From assembly GCA_031556065.1 (NCBI GenBank), contig JAVBTR010000024.1:1-64000 (forward strand): 64,000 nt of DNA, in the 5' to 3' direction. Positions within the stretch are counted from its first letter, which is position 1. Each line of letters begins with the position of its first letter. Source of the stretch: JAVBTR01 sp031556065. GTDB taxonomy: Bacteria; Bacillota; Clostridia; Christensenellales; Aristaeellaceae. The notes beneath the pieces were generated by a model, which was not told the DNA's origin, did no database searches, and saw only the letters and a list, made by a program, of their open reading frames with translations. The translations under genes and the position numbers were made by a program. This document shows positions 33,624 to 42,630 of this stretch, piece after piece.

Positions 33624-35264
33624 ATGAAAAACTATCCGATTTACGATGTTGAGCACTACAGAGATTTAAGGTCTTTTGTGGATCGAATATCGGAAAAATA
33701 TGGCGACCGTACCGCCATTTGCACTTATCCTCCCCAAGGAGATCCATTAAAAAGGACTTATAAGGAACTGCGAAACGATGTATATGCTTTAGGCGAAGAC
33801 CTCATTGAGCGGGGCCTGCACGGTAAACATATGGCTATTATTGCCGTCAACAGCTATATGATGGCTGTTTCCATATTGGCCGTGGCTTCTGTTGGCGGTG
33901 TCGCGGTTCCCATCGATACAGAGCAGCCCATGGATACCATTGGGGCCATGGTGGATTTCGCGGATTGTGAGCTGGTTTTCATTTCACAGGACATGCTGGA
34001 TGTTGAAGAAAGTCAAAAGATGCTGGCTGGCAAGCAGGTCATTGTATTAACCGACGATCCAAGCCAAGCCAATGGCTTCCATGCAGTCCTTCAAAACGGC
34101 AGTGCGCTTGTTGCAAAAAACGGCAGCAAGATGAATCTGATCGGCATCAATCCCCGCCAAACCGCTGTTATCGTTTATACATCGGGCACCACAAGCATTT
34201 CAAAGCCCGTTATGCTTAACCACCACGCTATGTTGTTAAACGCGGTGGGTGCCATTGAATTGGTACCGTTGCCGCTTAAAATGTTTAACTCCCTGCCTAT
34301 GTACCATGCATACGGCCTTATTTGCTCTCTTCTGGCCCCCCTGGCCAGCGGCAGTGAGTTGTGCATTAATGGGGATATCCGCTATATGTTCCGGGACTTT
34401 GTGCAGTTCAAACCCAATGGCATGATGGTGGTTCCTTTGATCGCCGAAATGGTACTTAAAAAACTTGCCTCCTTTGCCGATCCCACCAGCGAAACCAGCA
34501 AGGGTTTTGCAGAATTTTTAAAAAAGATATCCGCCAGCGGGGATAAACCTGCGCCAGAATTGGCAGCGGTTAAAGAGAAGGTGCTGCCTGGTCTTGTACA
34601 GATGATCTGCGGCGGCGCTCACCTTTCACCCCAGGTGGCTATTGGGTTGCATAAGTTTGGGGTTTTCGTGGTGGAGGGCTACGGCATCACTGAATGCGCA
34701 CCGCTGATTTCTTGCAACAGAGAAGGCTTCTTTAAACGTGGCACAGTGGGTATTCCCATTGTAAGCTATGAAGTGAAGATCGAGGATGACGAAATTCTTG
34801 CCAGAGGCGAATGCCTGATGAACGGCTACTATAAGCAGGAAGAGCTTACAAAGGAAGCCATGGAGGATGGCTGGTTTAAGACCGGCGATCTGGGCGAGAT
34901 TGATGGCATGGGTTTTATTACCATTACGGGGCGGAAAAAGAATATTATTGTTCTAAAAAATGGCAAGAAGGTTTCGCCGGAAGAGCTTGAAAGCGCCGTA
35001 ATGGCCATCCCGCTGGTTAAGGAAGCCCTTGTCTTTGGCAGCGCTGTAGGCAATGTGGCGGATGATGTGGTACCTGCCGTAACCATCTATCCTGATCCTA
35101 TTGAAACAAAGGGCATGAGTGCTTATGAAATATTAAGCGAGTTGCAAACAGCGATGGATGCCATTAATGAAAATTTACCCGGTTTTAAGCAGATTCGCTT
35201 TATTAATATCCGCGAAAAGGAATTCCCTAAAACCGCTACCAAGAAAATCAAACGAGGAAAATAG
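33624..35264 (+). CDS. AMP-dependent acyl ligase (acyl-ACP/CoA synthetase type)
   Basis: 546 residues of the ANL superfamily: phosphate loop VYTSGTTSISKP (about 183-194), GYGITECAP (about 353-361), WFKTGDLGEID, GRKKNIIVLKNGKKVSPEE, and a C-terminal catalytic-lysine-type segment (TATKKIKRG). It activates a carboxylic acid as acyl-AMP and loads it on a thiol. The next gene, 2 bases away, is a free acyl carrier protein, so fatty acid loading onto that ACP for the first NRPS condensation domain is the natural reading. Chain length cannot be read from the sequence. Confidence 0.92.
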   Translation: MKNYPIYDVEHYRDLRSFVDRISEKYGDRTAICTYPPQGDPLKRTYKELRNDVYALGEDLIERGLHGKHMAIIAVNSYMMAVSILAVASVGGVAVPIDTEQPMDTIGAMVDFADCELVFISQDMLDVEESQKMLAGKQVIVLTDDPSQANGFHAVLQNGSALVAKNGSKMNLIGINPRQTAVIVYTSGTTSISKPVMLNHHAMLLNAVGAIELVPLPLKMFNSLPMYHAYGLICSLLAPLASGSELCINGDIRYMFRDFVQFKPNGMMVVPLIAEMVLKKLASFADPTSETSKGFAEFLKKISASGDKPAPELAAVKEKVLPGLVQMICGGAHLSPQVAIGLHKFGVFVVEGYGITECAPLISCNREGFFKRGTVGIPIVSYEVKIEDDEILARGECLMNGYYKQEELTKEAMEDGWFKTGDLGEIDGMGFITITGRKKNIIVLKNGKKVSPEELESAVMAIPLVKEALVFGSAVGNVADDVVPAVTIYPDPIETKGMSAYEILSELQTAMDAINENLPGFKQIRFINIREKEFPKTATKKIKRGK

Positions 35265-35265
35265 A

Positions 35266-35490
35266 ATGTTAGACGAAATAAAAGACATTATTTTCAGAGT
35301 AACGGGAAAAACGAATATTACCATGGATACTGATTTTATTAAAGATTTAAAGCTTAATTCTTTTGATATCGTAACCATTATTACTGGTTTTGAAGTCCGT
35401 TACAAAACCCGAGTGCCTACCAGGGATTTGTGGAAAATGCGCACGGTGCGGGATGTCATCAGCTACATGGACGAAAAAGGTATTAAGTAA
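35266..35490 (+). CDS. Acyl carrier protein
   Basis: 74 residues with the four-helix ACP pattern. The phosphopantetheine attachment Ser32 is in LKLNSFDIVTI; the usual DSL reads NSF, as in some secondary-metabolism carriers. I chose ATG 35266, directly after the ligase stop, because it gives a proper ACP N-terminus (MLDEIKDIIFRVTG) behind GAGGAAAA. It is coupled by a one-base overlap to the phosphopantetheinyl transferase that would activate it. Probable carrier of the acyl starter for the NRPS. Confidence 0.92.
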   Translation: MLDEIKDIIFRVTGKTNITMDTDFIKDLKLNSFDIVTIITGFEVRYKTRVPTRDLWKMRTVRDVISYMDEKGIK

Positions 35491-36113
35491 TGAGTTCCCC
35501 CGAAAAAATTTGGCTGTTTGTTTTCCATGCTAAACAAGACGAGGAATATTCATCCGACACAAGAATTAAAGCTTGTTTGAAGCACTGCATTGAAAATGGA
35601 GAGCAAGCAGAGCCAATGGATTGGGAAATGCCAGCCATCTATCGAAAGCCTGGTAAAAAGCCATCTTTTGCGCAAGACACAGGCGTCTATTTTTCCGTTT
35701 CACACAGCGGGGATTTTTGGGTATGCGCCATAGCAGGCCAGGAAATTGGGCTGGACATCCAGCAAGAAGTCAATGGCGATAAAAAAGAAATTGCTAAACG
35801 ATTCTTCCACAAAACCGAATATGAATATCTTGAACGCAACCATTTTTGCGATTTTTTCGCTCTTTGGGCAGCAAAGGAAAGCTATGTTAAGTATACTGGT
35901 TCGGGCATCGATGAATGCTTCGATCAATTTTCGGTCATTGACGCTGGTAGATTTGTTTCTTCTGTTCAAGGGGTACATTTAAGATTTTTGCCTATTCAGC
36001 CGGGATATTGTCTGTGCCTTTGCGCAAAGCGGATCGATGAAGTAACGGTAGAATATCTTGAAACAGATTGGATAAAAGAGGTTGTCGCAAATGAAACTTG
36101 CTTGGGCAAATGA
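35490..36113 (+). CDS. 4'-phosphopantetheinyl transferase (Sfp type)
   Basis: It moves phosphopantetheine from CoA to carrier-protein serines, here most likely the free ACP and the two NRPS thiolation domains. SHSGD (71-75), GLDI with metal-binding Asp89, and WAAKESYVKYTG (126-137, Glu130 and Lys134) are the family signatures. 207 residues, slightly shorter than Sfp (224). The last gene of the operon. Confidence 0.93.
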   Translation: MSSPEKIWLFVFHAKQDEEYSSDTRIKACLKHCIENGEQAEPMDWEMPAIYRKPGKKPSFAQDTGVYFSVSHSGDFWVCAIAGQEIGLDIQQEVNGDKKEIAKRFFHKTEYEYLERNHFCDFFALWAAKESYVKYTGSGIDECFDQFSVIDAGRFVSSVQGVHLRFLPIQPGYCLCLCAKRIDEVTVEYLETDWIKEVVANETCLGK

Positions 36114-36144
36114 ACGTAGAAAACAAGGCAGCGGGTTGTGTAGC

Positions 36145-36174
36145 TTGACAGTATATCTTAAAAAGTGCTACGAT
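36145..36174 (+). promoter_or_regulatory. Promoter of the second YesM/YesN pair
   Basis: TTGACA (36145-36150), 18 bases, TACGAT (36169-36174), about 50 bases before the kinase start. It separates the NRPS operon from the polysaccharide region. Confidence 0.65.
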
Positions 36175-36224
36175 ACGGGCAGAAGCAAAAAACCCATTAG
36201 CTAAGTCTACTTAAGGAGCCTGAC

Positions 36225-38009
36225 ATGAAACGAAGCCGCAGTCAAAACGCACTGCAAGTTTTATTTAACAACCGCACGCTGCGTGCCAAAATCATCTGGC
36301 TGTATGTATTTTGCGTATTGATACCCGTCACAGTCACCTGTGGGATGGTGTTTTCAAACGTTCACAAGGCCTCTGTCAAAGAAAATGCGGATCATCTGAA
36401 CCGTGTTGCCGATTCTATCGATTTTGAATTTACAAGCGCACTTGAAAGCGCACTCTATATCTCATATGAACTATACTCCAGCAATACCATCTACCATTTT
36501 CTGGAGACCCAGTATAAAAGCAATTCCGATTATTTACAAGCATACAATTCGATATTCAACAATTACGCGTTTTATGCCAGCTCAAAGCACCTTATATCGA
36601 ACATTACCTTCTATTCTAACAATCCTACAATGGTTAACGGCGGCCGCTATTACCGCACAGACGCAGTAATAAACGAACCCTGGTACCAGGCTTATTTAAG
36701 CGCAGATAAAGATGTGCTGATATTCCCCTATTATAATCACGCTAAACTTATTGACCAGCAAAGACGCATGGTTTCCGTCATAAGACGGCTAAGCTATTTG
36801 GGTTCAAGTGGTATAGACAAGTATCTTAAACTGGATTTGAATTATGATATGATTTCAGAATCATTGAAAAAGAACACATTTGACAGCAAAATGTATATTT
36901 GCCAGGATCAGCAAATCCTATTTACAAACGACGAAAAGGATAAGGGTGCCAAGGCTGAATATAGCAGTATAGCCATGCTTCCCTTAAATGATATACAGCT
37001 TGCCAGATCAACCTCCGCCTATGGTTTCGAATGGGACATCTATCTGGCCGGATACGTATCCAATCCCTTGGCGGCATTAAAGGACAGTCTGTGGCTGCTG
37101 GCTGTGTTGCTCTTTGCAGACGCCCTGATTCCGGCAGGAATGATTCTTTTGCTAAGCGGCTCAATTAAAAAGCGCATATTCAAATTGCGCGATCATCTCA
37201 TCAAAATAGAGCAGGCAGAATTTGTTCCAATTGTAGACGATATGGGTGAGGACGAGATTGGTGAACTGGCAAAACACTATAATCTGATGGCGCAGCAGAT
37301 GGAAAACTTAATCAAGCATGAGTTAAACAGCAGGCTTGAACAACAGCAGCTTCAATTGGCAAAACAGCAAGCTGAGCTGCTTGCACTGCGTGCCCAAATC
37401 AATCCCCATTTCATCTATAATGTTCTGGAAACCATAAGGATGCGAAGCATTTTAAAAACTGAAGATGAAACAGCGGAAATGATAGAATGCCTCTCCAAGC
37501 TTATGCGGAAAAATGCGGAATGGGGATCAGATCTTATCACGCTTAGGGAAGAACTTGCTTTTGCCAATGATTATTTAAATCTGCAGCAGTATCGTTTTGG
37601 CAAGGGGTTCCATTACCGCTTTCGTATACAAGAGACATGTTACGATTACATTATACCTAGCCTGGCAGTCGTTACATTTGTGGAGAACGCATGTATTCAC
37701 GGGTTGAATAGGCCCGATCATACAGGTTCCATTTTTATTTCTGCCTATGAGCAAGATGCCTTTTTCGTTATGGAAATTGAAGACACCGGCATAGGTATAG
37801 CTCCCGAAAAGGTGGTTGAACTGCAAGAAATTATCGATACAGCTGACATTGACGCATTGCAAAAGCCTGGTTCATTAGGCATGCTCAATGCTGTTATCCG
37901 TTTTAAAATGCACTGCGGAGAGTTTACCCAGATTACCTTAGAAAGCGAACCGCTAAACGGCACATGCGTGATTGTGCGGATGCCCCTTGAAGGCATGCGA
38001 AAAGGATGA
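36225..38009 (+). CDS. YesM-type sensor histidine kinase
   Basis: 594 residues: membrane helix (about 22-45), extracytoplasmic sensor (about 46-285), second helix (about 290-312), HAMP (315-370), coiled coil, His_kinase domain (RAQINPHFIYNVLETIRM) and HATPase (FVENACIHGLN, EDTGIG). AAGGAG precedes ATG. The response regulator starts 24 bases downstream. The pair precedes an LplABC-type transporter on the same strand, so it probably senses the imported oligosaccharide or a related sugar. Confidence 0.92.
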   Translation: MKRSRSQNALQVLFNNRTLRAKIIWLYVFCVLIPVTVTCGMVFSNVHKASVKENADHLNRVADSIDFEFTSALESALYISYELYSSNTIYHFLETQYKSNSDYLQAYNSIFNNYAFYASSKHLISNITFYSNNPTMVNGGRYYRTDAVINEPWYQAYLSADKDVLIFPYYNHAKLIDQQRRMVSVIRRLSYLGSSGIDKYLKLDLNYDMISESLKKNTFDSKMYICQDQQILFTNDEKDKGAKAEYSSIAMLPLNDIQLARSTSAYGFEWDIYLAGYVSNPLAALKDSLWLLAVLLFADALIPAGMILLLSGSIKKRIFKLRDHLIKIEQAEFVPIVDDMGEDEIGELAKHYNLMAQQMENLIKHELNSRLEQQQLQLAKQQAELLALRAQINPHFIYNVLETIRMRSILKTEDETAEMIECLSKLMRKNAEWGSDLITLREELAFANDYLNLQQYRFGKGFHYRFRIQETCYDYIIPSLAVVTFVENACIHGLNRPDHTGSIFISAYEQDAFFVMEIEDTGIGIAPEKVVELQEIIDTADIDALQKPGSLGMLNAVIRFKMHCGEFTQITLESEPLNGTCVIVRMPLEGMRKG

Positions 38010-38033
38010 CAACCATGGAAGGAGTAAGGTAAA

Positions 38034-39650
38034 ATGCTCATAATTGGCGATCGGCTCAAGGTCCTTTTGGTGGATGATGAACCTTTTATCCGCAAGGGGC
38101 TTGCCGCTTTGGTGGACTGGACTGCCGAAGGCTATATCATAGCGGGCGAAGCATCCGGCGGAGCATCAGCCCTGGAACTGCTTTCGCAGGATGCTTATGA
38201 TTTGGTCATCACAGATATACGAATGCCTGATATGGATGGCCTGGAACTCATAACCCGTGCACGCCGCAATGGTGTTAGTCAGACTAAGTTCGTACTGTTA
38301 AGCGGGTATTATGATTTTGAATATGCTAAAAAAGCCATTCAATATGGGTGTTGTGATTATATGCTCAAACCGGTTAAAAAGACAGAGCTGCTTGGGGTTA
38401 TCCGTCACATCCGAGAAGAGCTGCGATGTGAAACCATCAATCGCAAAGAAACTGAAGCCTATGAAAAAGCTTACTTAGATCGGCGCTTGCTGGCTGTTAT
38501 TTGGAACAAATATGACAACGTTGATCTCGATTACATCAATAGCAGGTTGCACTTAGTAGATGGAATGGCGTATACCCATGTGGAAATTTCGCTGAGTGAT
38601 AAGCGCTTTTTAAAACTGTCCAAAGAAAAAAGAACTGAATTGATTCGCATCCTTTACGATACTGCTGGTTCGGTTCTGGCCCCTTACACAAACTATATCA
38701 CCAGCAATTTAATGAAGTATACCCAATGCTATAACATAGGCACCATATTTATCCCCCGTATGGCGGCAGATAAAGGGGGCACGCGAGATAAATGGCTTAC
38801 CTGGTTCACTCAGACGCTAACTGAACGCATAGGCTACGAAATCATGGCTTGCATGGGAAGCAACGTTGCTTCCATAGAACAAATAGCCGATTCCTATAAG
38901 GAAGCGATGATGCTGCGTTCTTTGCAGATGTATAGACAAGCCGATATGGACATACATTCCGAGGGTGAAAGCAATACACAAAACAAAATGAACGACCCCT
39001 TCAGAAAGGCCCTGGACGACCTCCTTCACGCTATTATGATTAATGAAACGTACTCAATCCGCAAATATGCGGGCGATATATACCACCAATTGACTGACAA
39101 ACAGCTGGATGACGAAGCAATGAACCGTGATATACAGCTAATGCTTCACCGCCTTTTAGGTTTAGCGTACGAATATGAGGGCGATATCAATCAAGAAGAG
39201 GTTTTGCATTATATCCGCGGTTCAGTGTTTTCTGCCGATACCGCACAAGACAAATCCGTTCGTTTTGAGCAATTTGCTTTGGAATATGCCAAATATCTGG
39301 CACAATTAAGACAGAGCACAGCCAAAGGTGTCTTTCAATTGATAGAAGCTGAAATTGAAGAGAATTTCGCCCAGAACATCAGCCTGAAATCCTTAGGTGA
39401 AAAACACTTTGTTAATAGCGCCTATTTAGGGCAGCTTTTTAAAAGGAATTACGGTTGCACCTTTAAAGATTACCTGAACCAGGTAAGAATAAGGAAAGCC
39501 GCTGCAATGCTGCTAAGCAGTGATAAAAGGATGTATGAAATCGCCGAAGCAGTGGGCTATAAAAGCACTGAATACTTTGTGGACAAATTTGAAGAAGCAT
39601 ATAGCATGACCCCAACCAGATTTCGCAAACGGGGCATGCAAACGCCATAG
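38034..39650 (+). CDS. YesN-type response regulator with AraC domain
   Basis: 538 residues: receiver (about 8-125; DDEPF, phospho-acceptor in VITDIRMPDMDG, MLKPV), a long middle region (about 140-420), and an AraC DNA-binding domain (about 430-530: NISLKSLGEKHFVNSAYLGQLF ... AVGYKSTEYFVDKFEEAYSMTPTRFRK). Partner of the preceding kinase. A strong terminator follows, so the downstream transporter has its own promoter, probably activated by this protein. Confidence 0.93.
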   Translation: MLIIGDRLKVLLVDDEPFIRKGLAALVDWTAEGYIIAGEASGGASALELLSQDAYDLVITDIRMPDMDGLELITRARRNGVSQTKFVLLSGYYDFEYAKKAIQYGCCDYMLKPVKKTELLGVIRHIREELRCETINRKETEAYEKAYLDRRLLAVIWNKYDNVDLDYINSRLHLVDGMAYTHVEISLSDKRFLKLSKEKRTELIRILYDTAGSVLAPYTNYITSNLMKYTQCYNIGTIFIPRMAADKGGTRDKWLTWFTQTLTERIGYEIMACMGSNVASIEQIADSYKEAMMLRSLQMYRQADMDIHSEGESNTQNKMNDPFRKALDDLLHAIMINETYSIRKYAGDIYHQLTDKQLDDEAMNRDIQLMLHRLLGLAYEYEGDINQEEVLHYIRGSVFSADTAQDKSVRFEQFALEYAKYLAQLRQSTAKGVFQLIEAEIEENFAQNISLKSLGEKHFVNSAYLGQLFKRNYGCTFKDYLNQVRIRKAAAMLLSSDKRMYEIAEAVGYKSTEYFVDKFEEAYSMTPTRFRKRGMQTP

Positions 39651-39682
39651 CCATCAGTCACTAAAAAAATCATACCATCACC

Positions 39683-39718
39683 CCAGCACAAACCTCTTAT
39701 ACTTTGTGCTGGTTTTTT
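39683..39718 (+). terminator. Intrinsic terminator of the YesM/YesN operon
   Basis: A perfect 10-base stem (39683-39692 with 39703-39712), 10-base loop, then TTTTTT. One of the cleanest terminators in the window. Confidence 0.88.
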
Positions 39719-39800
39719 CTATAATTTGTGCCCTGAAAAAAGTGTCCGCCTGTGTTACCATAAGATCAATCAGATAAACACTATATAAGGAGGTCCGAAC

Positions 39801-41459
39801 ATGAAAAGGGGCAAACGATCGATATGGGTATCTATTTTAATGGTGATGGTAATGGCACTTTCCATCTTTGGCGCAACCGCAAGCGCACAGCAGCAAGACA
39901 CCAGGGAACTAACCTTCTTCTCCGGTTTTCCCAACATCGAGTTAAACAAAGGCAACGACATTCAACAGCTCATTGCTGAAAAAACCGGTTACCGCGTTAA
40001 AGAAACATATCTGACCGGCCAAAGCCTTGGTGAAGCCATTGGCATGATGATTGCCAGCGGAGAATACCCCGACTTGATTGTAGCTGATACCAGCACACCG
40101 CAACTGATTGAAGCAGGCGCCCTGATCCCCATCGATGAGTATTGGGACGAGTTTCCAACAATCAAAAACTTTTGGGCCGATTGGCAATGGGAATACCTCC
40201 GGCAGGCAGATGGGCACATTTATGCCATTCCCCAAGGCAATGTTAACATAACGCTTACTGACACAAAAGTCGCAGAAGCATTTTATGTTCAAACCAGAGT
40301 ACTAAAATGGGCCGGATATCCTGAAATTGAAACCCTGGATCAACTGTTTGATATGCTAGCCGGTTATTATGCAAAGAATCCTACAATGGAAGATGGCTCC
40401 CCCGTTATTCCGTTTGGCATTCTCTCCAGCTATCTTGATAACCCCCCGCTATATCTTGATGGAACAATGAATAATGGCACCGTTATCGTTGATGAAAAGA
40501 GCTTTGAAGTCATTGATCATAACGTGACAGCCACAGCGCGGCGATATTACCAGAAACTAAATGAGAGCTATCACAAGGGCCTGATCGACCCGGAGTTCAT
40601 GACTATTTCCAAGGACCAGTTCCTGGAAAAGGTCGCCTCTGGCCGAGTTCTGTGCATGGTGGAGGCCAGCTGGGATTTTGCCAACGCGGAAAACTCCATT
40701 AAGGCACTGGGGTTGGATGACTGCACCTATGTTCCACTAGGCATTACCATCGATGAAGGCATCCCCGAAAAATACTATATCCAAAACAACACGCCGATTC
40801 TGACCACCGGTTTGAGCATTACTACCAATTGCAAGGATGTTCGGGGCGCTATGCAATTCCTTAGCGATTTGATGACCGAAGAGCTAATGGCCCTGCGTAA
40901 CTGGGGTATTGCGGGAACTGATTACCTGATTGACGAAAACGGTATTTTTTACCGTACGCCAGAGATGCGCCTGCAAGCAAAGAATCCTGAATACAGAGCA
41001 TCGCACTTTTGCCCCTATAGTGGACTGCTGGGGTATGTAGGGATGCATCTGGACGGAAAAAATGCTGCCAATCCGGATTTACAGCCTTCTGAATTCTATG
41101 AGAGCCTGTTGCCCCAGGAGCAAGAATGCCTAAACGCATACAATGCAAAAACCTTCGTTGAATTATTGGACAAAAATGAGCCGATTACTTTGATGGAGGT
41201 GCCATGGTTCCCCATGTGGACTTACTCCAACATGATGACAACCGACACACCTGGCGGTATGGCTTTTGTTAGAATGGAAGATGCGAAAACCCGCTATCTG
41301 CCGCGTCTGGTCATTGCCGACGATTTTGACGCAGTATGGGAAGAGTATCTCACTGCCTACAACGAAAGTCACCCGGAACGCTTTATTGAAGAAATGCAGG
41401 CAGAGGTCTACAGCCGTATTGAAAAAATGACAGGCCAAAACGTGCGTCCAGCTAATTAA
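39801..41459 (+). CDS. Extracellular solute-binding protein (LplA type)
   Basis: 552 residues, the large COG1653 class that binds plant-derived oligosaccharides. The signal peptide (about 1-32) ends ATASA with no lipobox cysteine, so cleavage by signal peptidase I is predicted. An optimal AAGGAGG ribosome site precedes ATG. First gene of the transporter operon, which continues with two permeases, an esterase and an MFS transporter. Confidence 0.92.
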   Translation: MKRGKRSIWVSILMVMVMALSIFGATASAQQQDTRELTFFSGFPNIELNKGNDIQQLIAEKTGYRVKETYLTGQSLGEAIGMMIASGEYPDLIVADTSTPQLIEAGALIPIDEYWDEFPTIKNFWADWQWEYLRQADGHIYAIPQGNVNITLTDTKVAEAFYVQTRVLKWAGYPEIETLDQLFDMLAGYYAKNPTMEDGSPVIPFGILSSYLDNPPLYLDGTMNNGTVIVDEKSFEVIDHNVTATARRYYQKLNESYHKGLIDPEFMTISKDQFLEKVASGRVLCMVEASWDFANAENSIKALGLDDCTYVPLGITIDEGIPEKYYIQNNTPILTTGLSITTNCKDVRGAMQFLSDLMTEELMALRNWGIAGTDYLIDENGIFYRTPEMRLQAKNPEYRASHFCPYSGLLGYVGMHLDGKNAANPDLQPSEFYESLLPQEQECLNAYNAKTFVELLDKNEPITLMEVPWFPMWTYSNMMTTDTPGGMAFVRMEDAKTRYLPRLVIADDFDAVWEEYLTAYNESHPERFIEEMQAEVYSRIEKMTGQNVRPAN

Positions 41460-41507
41460 CACTCGCTTCATAAGCAAACAAATCTTATAGAATCAGATAA
41501 CGTTTAA

Positions 41508-41575
41508 GCGGCTGGCTACCACCTCCCTCGTTCCACGCGATATCGTGCCAAAAGGGAGCATTTATAGCCAGCCGC
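41508..41575 (+). other. Three-tier stem-loop between binding protein and permeases
   Basis: Outer stem 41508-41518/41565-41575 (11 bp, perfect), middle CTCCCT/AGGGAG (41523-41528/41553-41558), and inner CACG/CGTG (41534-41547). There is no T-run, so it is more likely a 3' stabiliser or partial attenuator that raises binding-protein mRNA over permease mRNA, as in the malE-malF gap. Confidence 0.75.
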
Positions 41576-41624
41576 CGTTATTATCACACATTGGTCACAT
41601 GCTCTATAGAAAGCAGGCGTTTAA

Positions 41625-42560
41625 ATGTTAGCAATGAGTTCCCGCGCCCACAAATGGCGAAAAGAGATAAAAAAGCAAAAAGTGCTGATTCTGCTATGTT
41701 TGCCATTCGTGTTGTACGTCATTGTTTTCAATTATCTTCCATTGGTTGGCTGGATCATGGCTTTCCAAAACTATAAGCCAGTCAGTGGCATGACAGGTTC
41801 GAAATTTATAGGACTTGAAAAATTCAAGTTTCTGTTCGTAGACAATAAAGAGTTCCTTCGCGTCATTCGCAATACGTTGGCAATGGGTACTATCAACCTG
41901 GTCTTAAGCACCCTTTTCGCTATTGTCTTTGCGTTGTTGCTGAATGAAGTGGTTAATCAACGAAGAAAAAAAGTCGTCCAAACCATATCCTATCTTCCGC
42001 ACTTTCTATCCTGGATCATCGTCTGCGGTATTGTACATGATGTGCTTTCGTTGGAAAACGGCATATTGAACGACCTTTTTATAGCCCTTGGCCTGTTCCA
42101 AAAGCCACTCAACTGGTTAGCACAGCCCAATTTGTTTTGGTGGATTACCGGCTTCGCCAATGTATGGAAAGAGACAGGGTGGAACAGCATTATCTATTTA
42201 TCGGCCATTACCGCAACAAGCCCCATATTATATGATGCTGCGGCCATAGATGGCGCGGGCCGCTTAAGGCGGATGTGGCACGTTACCCTGCCAGCCATAC
42301 GCCCCACCATATTCATTCTTTTGATTCTTAACATTGGCAATGTCCTTAATGCAGGTTTTGAAATACAGTATCTGCTGTCTAACGGTATGGTACAGGATGT
42401 TTCTCAAACCATTGATATATTTGTACTGAAATATGGCATCAGCCAAAATGATTATGCACTTGGAACCGCCGCCGGAATCTTTAAAAGTGTTGTTAGCATC
42501 CTTCTGATCCTGATCGCTAACAGCATTGCAAAAATGGTTGGCGAAGAACGATTGTTTTAA
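41625..42560 (+). CDS. Oligosaccharide ABC transporter permease (LplB type)
   Basis: 311 residues, six membrane segments and the EAA-type loop YDAAAIDGAGRLRRMWHVTLPAIRP (about 205-229). The N-terminal basic stretch and the following GWIMAFQNYKPVSG are typical of the LplB/YtcP partner class. It works with the preceding binding protein and the next permease; no ATPase gene is present. Confidence 0.93.
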   Translation: MLAMSSRAHKWRKEIKKQKVLILLCLPFVLYVIVFNYLPLVGWIMAFQNYKPVSGMTGSKFIGLEKFKFLFVDNKEFLRVIRNTLAMGTINLVLSTLFAIVFALLLNEVVNQRRKKVVQTISYLPHFLSWIIVCGIVHDVLSLENGILNDLFIALGLFQKPLNWLAQPNLFWWITGFANVWKETGWNSIIYLSAITATSPILYDAAAIDGAGRLRRMWHVTLPAIRPTIFILLILNIGNVLNAGFEIQYLLSNGMVQDVSQTIDIFVLKYGISQNDYALGTAAGIFKSVVSILLILIANSIAKMVGEERLF

Positions 42561-42630
42561 AACACGCCCTGGTTTATTGCAAAAAGACAGTCCTCTTTCA
42601 CCTAATGTTAAGCGCAGAATGGAGATTGCC

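Noticed and set aside
39713..39730. TATAAT just after the YesN terminator as the promoter of the LplA-type gene
   Set aside because: No -35 element lies at a workable distance, since the required place is inside the terminator hairpin. The true promoter is probably activator-dependent and not visible.
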